Shown here in pieces: positions 50,623 through 60,377 of a DNA stretch of 64,000 bases (position 1 is its first letter; each line of letters opens with the position of its first letter). Below the pieces are notes generated by a model. That model saw only the letters and a list, made by a program, of their open reading frames with translations. It did not search any database and was not told the origin of the DNA. A program made the position numbers and the translations under genes. The stretch comes from Rhodosorus marinus (Eukaryota > Rhodophyta > Stylonematophyceae > Stylonematales > Stylonemataceae), in the NCBI GenBank assembly GCA_029953675.1, contig JAMWBK010000001.1, forward strand, positions 1,959,001 to 2,023,000, written 5' to 3'.

Positions 50623-52257
50623 ATGGATCTTGGGTTCTTAGAAGTTGGGATTGGAGGTGTGGTGAGGAGTCGGAAGAGTTTGGTGTGTGGGTATGGAAGG
50701 TCTGGAGAAGGAGGATCTGGATCATATGGCTCTCGAAAGCCGCGTGGTCGAGGTGGCGGAGGGCAGCAGAAGAATAGGAAAAGAGAGGATGATGATTTTG
50801 GGTTTGGAAGGCCGACTCCAAATTACTCTAAGAGGAGACCTCAGTCGAAGAAGCCGGAGAAGAAGCAGCCGTGAGATTGTCGGGGCATACGTGCTTGTGT
50901 TTTTTTGTTTTTTTGTCAATCAGAGAGTGCTGAAATGGTGCGGGTTATTTGTTTGCTGTCGTACAGGGCAAAATGTGGGACTTGCAATGGCAAGCAGTTG
51001 GTGGAGTGTGGTCTCTGCCGCGGCAGCGGAGTCGCAAAGAAGAGGACTCGTGGCAACGCTCCCCTCAACGACATCACAGCAACAACAGTTTTGAACACAA
51101 AGTGGACCGCGATTGAGTCCCAACGTGGACAACGGCACTTCGTTTGTGTCGGAAAGACCGGCTCCGGTGCTAAAGGAACCGCACAGTTGACTTCTCTCAT
51201 CGGTGCTGAGAATTTTTCTGTCACAATCGAGGTAAAGAATCCCTCTTACTTCCGTTTCTTGCAAAACCCGTGAGGGATCTCCGAGAGACTCAGCACAGCA
51301 CGTTCTCTGTGATGTCTGAATCAACAGGAGCTTAGGGATAAATCCCAATGGCAATCTGGATGGCTCACGAAGAAGGAGATAGAAGATTTGGAGAGCCCTT
51401 TACCTTGTCGAGCATGTGCTGGTACTGGTGAGAAGAAATGCCCAGATTGTGTAGAAGAAACGAAGACGACGAGAGACATGAACAGGCAAGATGATCGGGG
51501 TAGTGCCAGATCTTTTGGGAGGCCAAAGTACGGGGACAGGGAAGGTGCGAATCAACGACGGGACAGAGGAGGTGCTCGAGGAGGTATGCCTCGTGGACGG
51601 GATAGGTTTTTGGAGGATGGGGACGACGAGGAATCATTCTTCAGGGAGCGTCGCAGTCGTGGAGACGAAGCTGGGAGTCGAGGAAAGGGGCGGGACAGCC
51701 GTCGCCGTGGAATGTCGAGGGGTGAACGAAACCAGTTTGAAGATGAGGAAGATAATTTCTTCGGGAGTGATCGGAGAGGGAACGACTTTGAGGAGCGCGG
51801 GAGTAGTGGTCGTGGTGGGCGGAGGCCGCGCGAGCAGAATGAGACTGGGGATGATAGCCGGCAGGGAGGTAGGGGTTCAAGACGTAGAGAGGGTGATGAT
51901 TTTGATTTTGATGAGGACAGTTTTTTCGGGCTTAGCGATGATGAGGCTGATGAAAACCCTAGAACGACCCAAAGACAGAACCCCCCAGGGAAGCAGACAG
52001 GCAACAGTAGGACGAGGAAGCAGACGAGGGATTCGGATATGGACAAGGTCGACGTGGATAGGATTTGGGAGGAGAGCAGGTCTCTGGATGCGCTCTTTAC
52101 GGACGGGGGTATGCTTGGAGACGATCGGGATGATTATTTCGACTCCGATGACGACAACCGGAGTTCACAGAACAAGAAGGGAAACAGGAAGAAGAGGAAG
52201 GACGATGACGACAATGACGACGAGTCGTTCTTTTTCGGAGAAAACAACTGGTTGTAG
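50623..52257 (+). CDS. DnaJ-type zinc-finger protein with acidic/RG tail, probably plastid
   Basis: Three exons (50623-50870, 50967-51231, 51328-52257), two 96-bp introns, give 480 residues. An N-terminal leader is followed by a Gly/Arg/Lys-rich stretch. Four CxxC knuckles of the DnaJ/BSD2 kind come in two pairs: CGTCNGK and CGLCRGSG (about 86-104), then CRACAGTG and CPDC (about 200-220), separated by about 95 residues that read like a folded insert (WTAIESQRGQRHFVCVGK). The C-terminal 260 residues are Arg/Asp/Gly-rich and disordered, with recurring acidic DE(E/D)xFF motifs and the end ESFFFGENNWL. DnaJ-type zinc fingers without a J domain, such as BSD2, assist protein assembly in plastids. 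RNA binding is an alternative suggested by the RG tail. ATG 50623 is the first in frame. Confidence 0.82.
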
Positions 52258-52596
52258 TTTTGAATACTTTACTTCTTTCCATTGTCTTGGAAGATAACTC
52301 TTCCCACTTGAAGGGACGTTTAAATAACTTAAAAAGAAGGTTATCTTCAAGCCCCCAAGCATGGCGTCGCTAGTTGCTACGAATGAGTTTCCCAGCACCG
52401 GGAGTTGTCCTTCCAAGTGCACGACGGGACTGGCTTTTGAGTCCTGGGTTTCTGACGGGATAACATCAATTGGCTCGGCTACAGAACGGTTTGTGTGGAC
52501 TGTGATGCACTGTTCTTTGCCGTTACCCATCTGTTGTAGTCAAACCTGCGTATGACGAAATGACAGCAATGAGAGGCTGGAGTGTGGAAACGGAGT
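52258..52596. other. Convergent 3' spacer
   Basis: 339 bp between the zinc-finger gene and Nse4 stop codons. Nothing else is seen. Confidence 0.6.
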
Positions 52597-53519
52597 TCAC
52601 TGGGGAAGAATGGGTTCGTACCTCAGGATAACTTGTCTGCTCTCTTCGCCCGTGCTCTGACGGGCTCTTTCAGCTGGGTCAATGCTCGTTGCCTGGTAGC
52701 CAATCTTATCTGCTGCAACCCGTGCTCGACCGTCTTTTACGAGGAACGAAAAATAAAACAAGTTCTCGACGGACTTGCTGAAGCTCCCTTGATCGACGGC
52801 AATATCGTACAGGCTTACCTCCTTCTCTTTTCGAAGGGTGCTGTCCATGGTCTCGATCCTCTTGTCCGCGACCGTTTTTTCGCCGCTATCGCCCTGAGTG
52901 ACCTCCTCGGGTTTCGCTGCAAAGAAGATGACAAAAAAGCACATAGTTAGCTCACCGCATATCTCCAACGGAGTTCAAGCTAAACTATTGCAGGCCACGT
53001 ACATAGTTTGCCGCTTCTGTCCTTGTTCCTAACTGTGCGCTTGACCTGTCTTTCTTTTCGCCGAAGCTCCTGAAGCCCGTACATGAAATCAATGCTGGGA
53101 GCTATTCTATAGTACTTGGAGACTGCTGCGCCTAGGCTTTCAAAGTCAAACACGGCATTGCTTGGCATAGCTTCTTCCTCCTCAACCAGTTGATTTTCTC
53201 CTGCCGTCGTTTGGCGCTTGTTCAGCTGCTCAATAAACAAGGCACCGGAAAAGTTCTTGAGCGACGTCTGCAATCGTCTCGACTGGATTTTTGCTGCTTG
53301 AGACAGCTCTAAAAACGACTGCGCTACCAAGTTCTGATGCACAATCAAATTTGACTTGTCGTGCAACTGGTCATTTTCGTCAAAAAAATGGTCCAGCCTG
53401 CGCTTGGACGGATCCGCAACCTCATCACGAGACCCCTTCACGCTCTCCAGATGCTCTCTTAGAGCAACCGTCGTATGCTTATCCTTCAGCTCCTTCTCTA
53501 GCTGACTCTCGGCATCCAT
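52597..53519 (-). CDS. NSE4: Nse4, kleisin subunit of the SMC5/6 complex
   Basis: Nse4 bridges the Smc5 and Smc6 heads and works in DNA repair and replication-fork maintenance in the nucleus. Two exons on the minus strand (53519-53003, 52916-52597), 86-bp intron, give 278 residues. The N-terminal part has VADPSKRRLDHFFDEN and LVAQSFLELSQAAKIQSRR (Nse3/SMC-neck binding region), then FDFESLGAAVSKYYRIAPSI. The C-terminal winged-helix kleisin part includes GSFSKSVENLFYFSFLVKDG, close to the family consensus SFxxTVENxFxxSFLxxDG. It is shorter than human or yeast Nse4 (about 380-400) but complete in its landmarks. ATG 53519 opens the frame. Confidence 0.93.
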
Positions 53520-54196
53520 CTCTCTGTCAGAATCAAATCATTCACAGCCCATAATCTCCCGAGAAACACAAGAACCTCCCCCCCAAAGAAACTCGAGTCC
53601 TCACTGACCAACCTTCTCCCCACAAATCTCAACCTCATAAACCTTCACAAACCCCACAAACGGAACCTCCCCCTCCCTCGCACCCCCTCAAAAAGCCTTC
53701 AACGAAACCAAATCTTCCTTAATAGATCACTAGACACTCCCCATCCATTCCTCTTACAATAACCTCCCCACCTACCTCACCATCCCCAACACATTCCCAA
53801 CTTCCTCTCATTTCCTTTATGTACCCCCAAAAATTTCCTTAGCGTTTCATGTCAAAAAATGTCACAATTCTTTAAAAAAACATTTCCCCTTTGACATAAA
53901 ACCCTCTATTGACGTGTAACAACGACCATGCTTGTTGAGCTGAAAACAAAGATTTTCGATTCCAAGAAACAGAGAAATGAAGAATAGTTTTTTTTGAGAG
54001 GGCCCAGATTTCGTGCTGTGAATGTTCCTGGATGTGCTGGTATTCCGAACTGGTATTGGTTTGAGTAAATATTACCGCGAACTTGTATTATTGGTTTAAA
54101 GGAGTAAGGGCGTGGAGTGGTTTTGCGCTACGTGTCTTGTGGGTCGAATGGTGTGGGGACGGAAGAAATTGTCTTGGTGAATATTTTGGAGGACAT

Positions 54197-54610
54197 GGTA
54201 CCAGCGTTCCCGGCTCGACGTAAGTTGTGACCTTCTTCTTTGTTAACGGACGAGTTGTTATAGCCTACAGAGAATATGCTGAGACAGGTCTACCCGAGGA
54301 AGACTCCTTCACCATCACTAGTTACACACGCCGGCAAAGGTGTTCATGACAATCTCCGCGTGGTTTATGGCAGTTTCTAGAATGTGAGAAGCTCAAGACC
54401 ATCCTTGCGCTATGCTTGTATGTCCCTGAGGCCTACTCATGGTTGCCTCTGGACGGACTTTCTATCCCATTTAGGGAGACCACTCTCGCGCGCTGGAAAA
54501 CCTGGCCCGCGGCGCCCTTGACAAAGGTCGCTCGCCGCGGACTTTACTAAACTCCGCAAGCGGCTCACCCTGGAGATCCCCACGGTCCGAAAAACCGGAA
54601 GAACAACATT
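54197..54610 (+). other. Possible small spliced transcript upstream of RPC34
   Basis: ATG 54197 reads MVPAFPAR to a consensus GTAAGT donor. After an intron of about 43 bp ending TTATAG the frame continues PYREYAETGLPEEDSFTITS and stops. Other frames further on are also open, but splice sites linking them are weak, and a 43-bp intron is shorter than any other here. It may be a small gene, a decayed gene or chance. Confidence 0.2.
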
Positions 54611-54617
54611 GTCTTTA

Positions 54618-54688
54618 ACTTGTTTTGAGTCGTTGGAATATTGAATCTGTATCTGACAGATTCAATATTCCAACGACTCAAAACAAGT
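54618..54688. repeat. Perfect 33-bp inverted repeat (hairpin)
   Basis: The arm at 54618-54650 is exactly complementary to 54656-54688 around the five-base loop ATCTG. The stem includes TTGAGTCGTTGGAATATTG. It lies 440 bp upstream of the RPC34 start, in non-coding sequence. Such a long perfect stem would be a very stable RNA hairpin or a DNA cruciform, and is the size of a small-RNA precursor stem. Confidence 0.95.
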
Positions 54689-55128
54689 CCCTAGTTTTGA
54701 AGCCCAAATCACTCGATGAACGGCGTCTCGTCCTTTAGGTGACACTGACCTTCCTGGCTAAGAAGCTCGATGTCACCATTAGTGTTCCAGCAACGCCTCC
54801 GGCAGTCGACCGTCGGTAGGCAGCTCACCAACTTCACAGGAAAGCTCCTCAAGTCAACGCTCTTGCGGAAGGGATGAGGGCGAGCTTCTTGCTTAACTGT
54901 TTCCTGAACGCTTTGAGGCAATTGAGAAGCTTTCCGAGAAGAGGATGAATCTTAATGACATCTTCTATGAGCTGTAGTCTCTTTTTGTCAACGTGCTTTG
55001 ATTTGAAATGGAGAAGTGAACGATTGTCGGTTCTAGAGAGCTCACGCATATTGGGCGAAAGGAAAAGGCAAAAGTTGGTGTTTTTCAAGTAGCCTGTGAG
55101 GGTTTTTCCCTGAGGTTTTTGTGAAAGG

Positions 55129-56406
55129 ATGCCGCCTAGGTCGCGGAAGCCTCGGAACGACCCAGCGATCACCGCTTTGGAACGGGGAGTATTGGAAGCG
55201 GTGAAGGATAAAAAGCATGGTCTGACTGATGCGGAAATCCTCGCGGCTTTGCCGCAGGAAGCAGACCAAAACAAGCGAGCAATCGCCTACAACTCGTTGT
55301 TGTCAAAAGGAAAGCTTCAGCTTCTGAGGAGAGCGTTGGATCGTGAACCGTTGTACGCTCCAGCCAAGGCAGAGGTGACCAAACTTGCTGGTTTGAGGTT
55401 GAATATTAATGAAACCGCGCTGTACAAGCTGATAGAAGAGTCGAACAACAAGGGAATATGGTCAAGGTAGGTCAATATCCCTCCTCTTCCTAGGACTCCG
55501 GATCAAGTCCATGACCGGCGTAGCTTAGAACCCGCACCGTGTTCGCTTTTTGTCGTTGGTAGGGACTTGCGAAGGTGCCTCAACCTGCCAAAGGTGCAGT
55601 TGGAAAAAGCTCTCAAAGACTTGGAGTCGCGAAAGCTCGTGAAAACTGTCAAGTCCGTGTCACAAGCGAACAAGAAAATTTACATGCTCTACAACATACA
55701 ACCCGCGCCTGAACTATCTGGCGGACCCTGGTTCAACGAAAACCACGACTACGACACGGAATGTATTCGAATCATCTACCAGCAGGTCACTGCACTCGTC
55801 AAGGACAAGCCGAATCTCACGAGCAAAGAAATTTGTGAAAAGCTCAACGACAGCGGGCTCCTGAATGAGAAGCTCACCGTAAACCCGATAGCACTGCTCA
55901 ATGTACCCATTCAGACCACGCCAGCTGACCGAACCGTGCGTTCCAAACTCTTCGTTTCCCATTAGAACGACAACGTTGAACAGCTTCTGGGTACGATGGT
56001 CTACGACAGTATGATTGCAGAGCAAAAGAAGCAGCTTTCGGACGGGACAACGAAGGTCACATATTATAAATCAACGTGAGTCACGCTCAGTCCTCTTCAG
56101 AGCTGAACCAAGTCCAGTGACCGATCTAACTCCGTCATAAATTTGTCATGCTTCCCATATGCTGCTCGGCGTTGGATCTAGTCCTGTCCCCACTCATAAT
56201 GCATTAACTGAAACTCCTTGTGGGCTATGCCCCGTCATTTCGGTAAGCTCATCTCAAACAAGGAACTGAAAACCGTTTCGTGTGCAATTTGTTGAATGGT
56301 GAGTCTCTGGTGCACTTTATGCGTCTAGCAATGTAGACCTGGAGGCGAGGTATCTCCGGAGAATTGTATATATATTGATCAATGGCTTCAAGGCATGGAC
56401 TGGTGA
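55129..56406 (+). CDS. RPC34: RNA polymerase III subunit RPC34/POLR3F
   Basis: RPC34 is part of the RPC82/34/31 subcomplex that opens promoters of tRNA, 5S and U6 genes. Five exons (55129-55466, 55563-55878, 55966-56075, 56182-56242, 56329-56406), introns 86-106 bp, give 300 residues (human 316). Tandem winged-helix domains are clear: NKGIWSRDLRRCLNLPKVQL, KKIYMLYNIQPAPELSGGPW, then VEQLLGTMVYDSMI. The C-terminus keeps all four cysteines of the family iron-sulfur motif, CGLC-x5-C-x10-C, ending NCIYIDQWLQGMDW. The second and third cysteines lie on different exons, so splicing of the last intron is needed to build the cluster site. ATG 55129 fits the family start. Confidence 0.96.
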
Positions 56407-56907
56407 GATTTGTTAACGTTGTTTCTGTGCGCAGCATCTGGGCTCATGAGCGAAACAACAAAACCAGAGTTTGTAGATCTTTGATTTGTAAAAAGGAATG
56501 TCTTAATGATCGAAGTCCAACGATGCATCGAATCGCATCTCGAACATATTCCTCGGACCGCTAAGGTCCGCGGGTTGGGATGGAGGTGGCTTTTGCTTTT
56601 CGTTCCGGAATCCGCGCATAGGATTTTGGTCCTTCCATGACAGCACAATTGCCTCCAGGCCGAGTTCGGAATGAGCGGCTGCATACGACGTACATGTGTG
56701 TGTGTTTTCAACTCTTCCATCGCAATCAGGGCTGTCCTTCGCTAGTGAAAAGCTTCAATAGGTCAAGTCGATGTCTCCTTGCAGTGCTAACCTTGTAGTG
56801 CAATCAGAAAGAGGGTGCAGAACACTGTCCTCTGCTGCAGACACTTGTGCGAAGCGAGGTACAGCTCTGTATCACTGAACCTCATGTCTTTCCGACCAGA
56901 GGCTCAC
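56407..56907. other. Convergent 3' spacer
   Basis: 501 bp between the stop codons of RPC34 and the gamma-CA-like gene; no further feature. Confidence 0.6.
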
Positions 56908-57744
56908 CTACGCTCCCTTCTGCGACTGGTTCACATTTTTGTCCTTATTCTCTACCTGAGACGCAGTATTCTGTGCAGGCTGGGCTTCGTGTAGCTCTTG
57001 TGCAGCGTCTCGCTTTCGCCTATCTTCTACAGTTTCCTCGGGTGGTGCGCTCCCGGCAGGCTGGGCTTGGTGGTTTTGACCCACACCCGCATGGTTGATG
57101 CTATCCAGCATGTTGTCTCGGGTTATGGCAATCGATTTCCTGAAGTTTTTCAGCTCACCGTCTTTCACCTCTCGGACAAACTTGGCGGGGTTTCCTGCCC
57201 ATAGCTCTTTCTCTCCGATCTCCGCACTACGGACGCTCGACCCTGGTCAGAGTAAGCACTAGGTCAGAAGCCGTGCACTATTACCCACTTTGGGATATTG
57301 GGAGACAAGAAGCTCACTGTGATAGATGATGGATCCTCTACCGACCGTGCTGTTCGAAATGACTACTCTAGCACCTATAACCGCACCTTCTCCAACACGC
57401 AGGGGTCCGATCAGAACCGCCCGCTGCATAGCAATGACATCCTCATCCAGAGAGATACGCGTGTCGCTTCCAAGAGATTCCAAACTAGCGCGATCTCCAA
57501 CAAACGAGTTCTTTCCGATGACGACCTCACCGTTATTCTTTGCGGATAGTTTCGCTCCAGTTCCGATGATCGCATCCTCCGCTATAATGCAATTGCCGTA
57601 GATTTTCGTACCCGGCCCTTTGATGACACGATCGAACTTGTTCAAATGTCTGTTGGATACGAGCGTATCAACGAGCCTAGTCCAAGCTCTTCTGAACATC
57701 GTCTTTCGTTTATCATTCTTCTCGTACACTGCCCTGTCGTTGAT
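56908..57744 (-). CDS. Gamma-carbonic-anhydrase-like hexapeptide-repeat protein
   Basis: Two exons on the minus strand (57744-57318, 57242-56908) are firm: a left-handed beta-helix of hexapeptide repeats (IYGNCIIAEDAIIGTGAKLS, VVIGKNSFVGDRASL, AVLIGPLRVGEGAVIGARVV) and the gamma-CA hallmark LWAGNPAKFVREVKDGELKN, followed by a Gln/Glu/Ala-rich tail. In plants and many protists such proteins form the carbonic-anhydrase domain on mitochondrial complex I. The three zinc-binding histidines of active gamma-CA are not at their usual places, so it is probably a structural CAL-type subunit. The 5' end is unresolved: a candidate first exon near 57825-57880 (MFQRRAGDDKWNRPSEI) would keep the frame and give about 272 residues, but its GTTTTT donor is poor. 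Confidence 0.82.
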
Positions 57745-58447
57745 CTGTGAAGCGCTCAACAGCTTTATCAGAGAAACAGGATTCGATTCGCACTTGTCAT
57801 ATCGCCCTCTTCAGAATAAAAACTGATGAGATTTCCGATGGACGATTCCACTTGTCGTCTCCTGCGCGTCGTTGAAACATTCCAGCTTGGTTTAAGATCA
57901 GGAAGACCTCAGCACACAACAGGCGGTGCGAAATTCTTGCTACCCGAATTGTACCATACTACTCGGTGTGATCTTCTATGTTGTGTCCTCAGTTGCTTCA
58001 TCGTCTTCACGAAGAGAGCATTCGGGGACGAATCTCCACGACAAATCTGTTGGACGGTAATGACTTTGCGCCCTTGCCGTAGTTGGAAGGTCAGACCAGA
58101 TAGCTTAGTTTCAATCAATGACAACTATTGATTGAAATCTAATCGTTTTCTCCGGGATAGTGACTGAAAGATGGCTATCGTGCGAAATTCGATGTTTGGA
58201 GGGGATTGTGCTAAAAAAAGAGTCAACGGGGCGGTCTATAAGGATACTGCCCAGGCTACTACAATTTGTAGACTGGGTTTAACCCGGAGATCCATTGCTC
58301 GTGTCAAACGAACCGAAGTGGCAACCGGAGCCAGCATGGATTTGCGATCCACGGCCCGAATCCATGATCCCCGCGGCTTAATCCGGGAAGAGTGCAATCC
58401 GATCGATCTGCGGCACACCTGTAGACCTTGATTCAGCATCGGCGAGG

Positions 58448-58764
58448 AAAGCTTCGACAGGATTGCAAGACACGAAGACGAAGGTAAGAGACATCGCGAA
58501 GGGGAAAAGTACCTTACAAAAAGTAGTCATCGCAAATGTCACAACTCAGCAGAGGAACAGATCGCTGAGGTGGATGAAGCAGAAGAGGAAGCGGTGTCGA
58601 TGTCGGAGTCTGATACTGAGGTACAAGATATTAATGAGTTTAACGGACTTACAGGTGCATGCCAGAGCTATCAACTTAGCATCTTGTGGGGCTGCCGAGA
58701 ATGTCATCTGAAACACACTTTTAAAAGCATCATGATTGACACCCTTGAAGGACGTCTCAGATGA
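58448..58764 (+). CDS. Candidate 3' exons of a small acidic protein
   Basis: A frame reading EESFDRIARHEDE reaches a consensus GTAAGA donor at 58484. The acceptor CTCAG at 58549 restores the same kind of acidic frame (EEQIAEVDEAEEEAVSMSES, then SDTEVQDINEF and a CRECH segment) to a stop at 58762-58764. The 5' part is not resolved; an open frame from 58171 may hold an upstream exon. The product is not recognised. The smooth splice supports a real transcript, but this is a weak call. Confidence 0.35.
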
Positions 58765-58955
58765 CGTCTTGTCGTTGTGATAAAGTTCTCGGCATCCCCG
58801 AGTACTCGATCTAGAGTAAGTAGTAGAACTTTGAGTTTTTACATCAGCATAGTTCTGAATTTACTGCGTTAACCATTCGCCATCCCCAGACTACCAGTAA
58901 CCGGAAGATCCATTAGCTTGTTTATGACAGTCTGTCTACGTCATAAATAATCTTA

Positions 58956-59049
58956 ATTCAATATATCGGAGTGACAGCTTGTCATCACGAGAAATCATAA
59001 TTATTCAATATATCGGACTGACAGCTTGTCATGACGAGAAATAATAATG
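58956..59049. repeat. 47-bp tandem duplication
   Basis: ATTCAATATATCGGAGTGAC at 58956 recurs at 59003 with few changes, each copy continuing into AGCTTGTCAT.ACGAGAAAT. A third, partial match starts near 59050. Confidence 0.85.
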
Positions 59050-60377
59050 ATTCAATAGCTGACCAGTGATGATTGATTATCGGACGACCAATGATTGAAT
59101 ATAGAAGAGCACTCGGAGGCTTTTTTTTTGAAGAATTTCAATCAGATACAACTTAAAATTCTACATTTATTCAACAATCCATCCCCGAAATATGTCGGAC
59201 GGGGTATACTTTACCTAAATTAAACACATACGTTCTAAAACTAAGAAAGTTAGGTATCAAGCAACCTCAAACTACCCCAATCCCAAAAAATGGATATACT
59301 TCGATAAATTATGTAACAACTACCAAATCAGTAAACATTTATAAAATAAAAAATGATTTTGCTTGAACTTAAGAAATATATAAGTCTTAATTTAAGACTA
59401 CTCCGTATATTGAGTGATCGTTGGCGGCAAAACGCCTTCGAGAGAAAGCGAATTAGAAATCGATTGGAAGGGGTGTGGTTTGGTTTGGGTCGGGAAAGGG
59501 ATGGACAGCCTGGAGACCTCGTGTTTCTTCAGATGGGTTCTCACGTGAGAAACAGACGAAACTATGATCAGATAAACAAGAAGAGAAGAAAAAGAACGCA
59601 AGACTGAGCAACGAAAAAAAAGAAAGAGGAGGTAGAGAAACAGAAAAGGGCCCATCAGGGCTTGATTTGTTGTTGTTTCGGATACTGGGAAAAGGAGGGG
59701 TTTCTGGTTGAGACTGTTCTGACGAGGAAGATGGCGACGTAGTTTTAGTTCTTTCTTTGAGGAAACGCTGACAGTGCTTGTTCAATCCTTTCGAGTGTTA
59801 GATAAGGTGCTTCAGATTCAGAGCTAAGCTTAAGCCGAAGCTTCTTTGGTTTTTTATACGACGGCTTCGTGCGTTGTGAGTACTTTTAGAAGAGGTGGAT
59901 TTTAAGAGTTGGGCAGGGTGCATGGGAAGGGAAGGGTTGGGAAGAAGGAGAAGATCTTTTCTGTTTTGGTGCTAGGGAAGGTTTTGTTGTAGACAGTATC
60001 TTCTTATCGGATTCTTTTTCTGGTGGTCTCAAAGAGGTTAATTTGATACAAGAGGGTTTGGTGTTTTGGAGGATTCGGTTTCGGGGGGTCGGGAGGAAGA
60101 CGCTTGACGGCGATGAGTTGTTAGGTATGGATTGGACGAGGAGGTGGGAGAAAGCGAGGAGGGAAGACTAGTGAGTTTCAGAGGTTTGGGGGGGTTTTGT
60201 GAGGTTGTTTTTTTTGTTTGCTGGGTTGGGGGAAGTTGGTTTCTGTTTTGTGAATTTCCGTGTTTGTTTTGATGGAGGGGAAGGCTCATGGTCAATTCCT
60301 GTAAAGGTTTTTGAACGTTTTGAGTCTGGGAGTGCGAGCAATAGTTTTCTGATACTTGTGCGAACGATTTAGGAAGC

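Larger units (their letters stand above)
53520..55128. other. Intergenic region with hairpin and possible small gene
   Basis: C/A-rich leader of Nse4 to about 53850, then A/T-rich DNA. Bases 54197-54600 show exon-like traits: ATG 54197, a perfect GTAAGT donor at about 54222 and TTATAG acceptor at about 54264, then frames open for 25-45 codons. No consistent product could be built. The perfect 33-bp hairpin at 54618-54688 follows. Confidence 0.45.
57760..60377. other. Intergenic region, small candidate gene and repeats
   Basis: Contains the candidate exons at 58448-58764, a 47-bp tandem duplication at 58956-59049, A/T-rich DNA at 58930-59410, and a long G/T-rich leader (59450-60377) before the Tup1-like gene. 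Confidence 0.5.
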
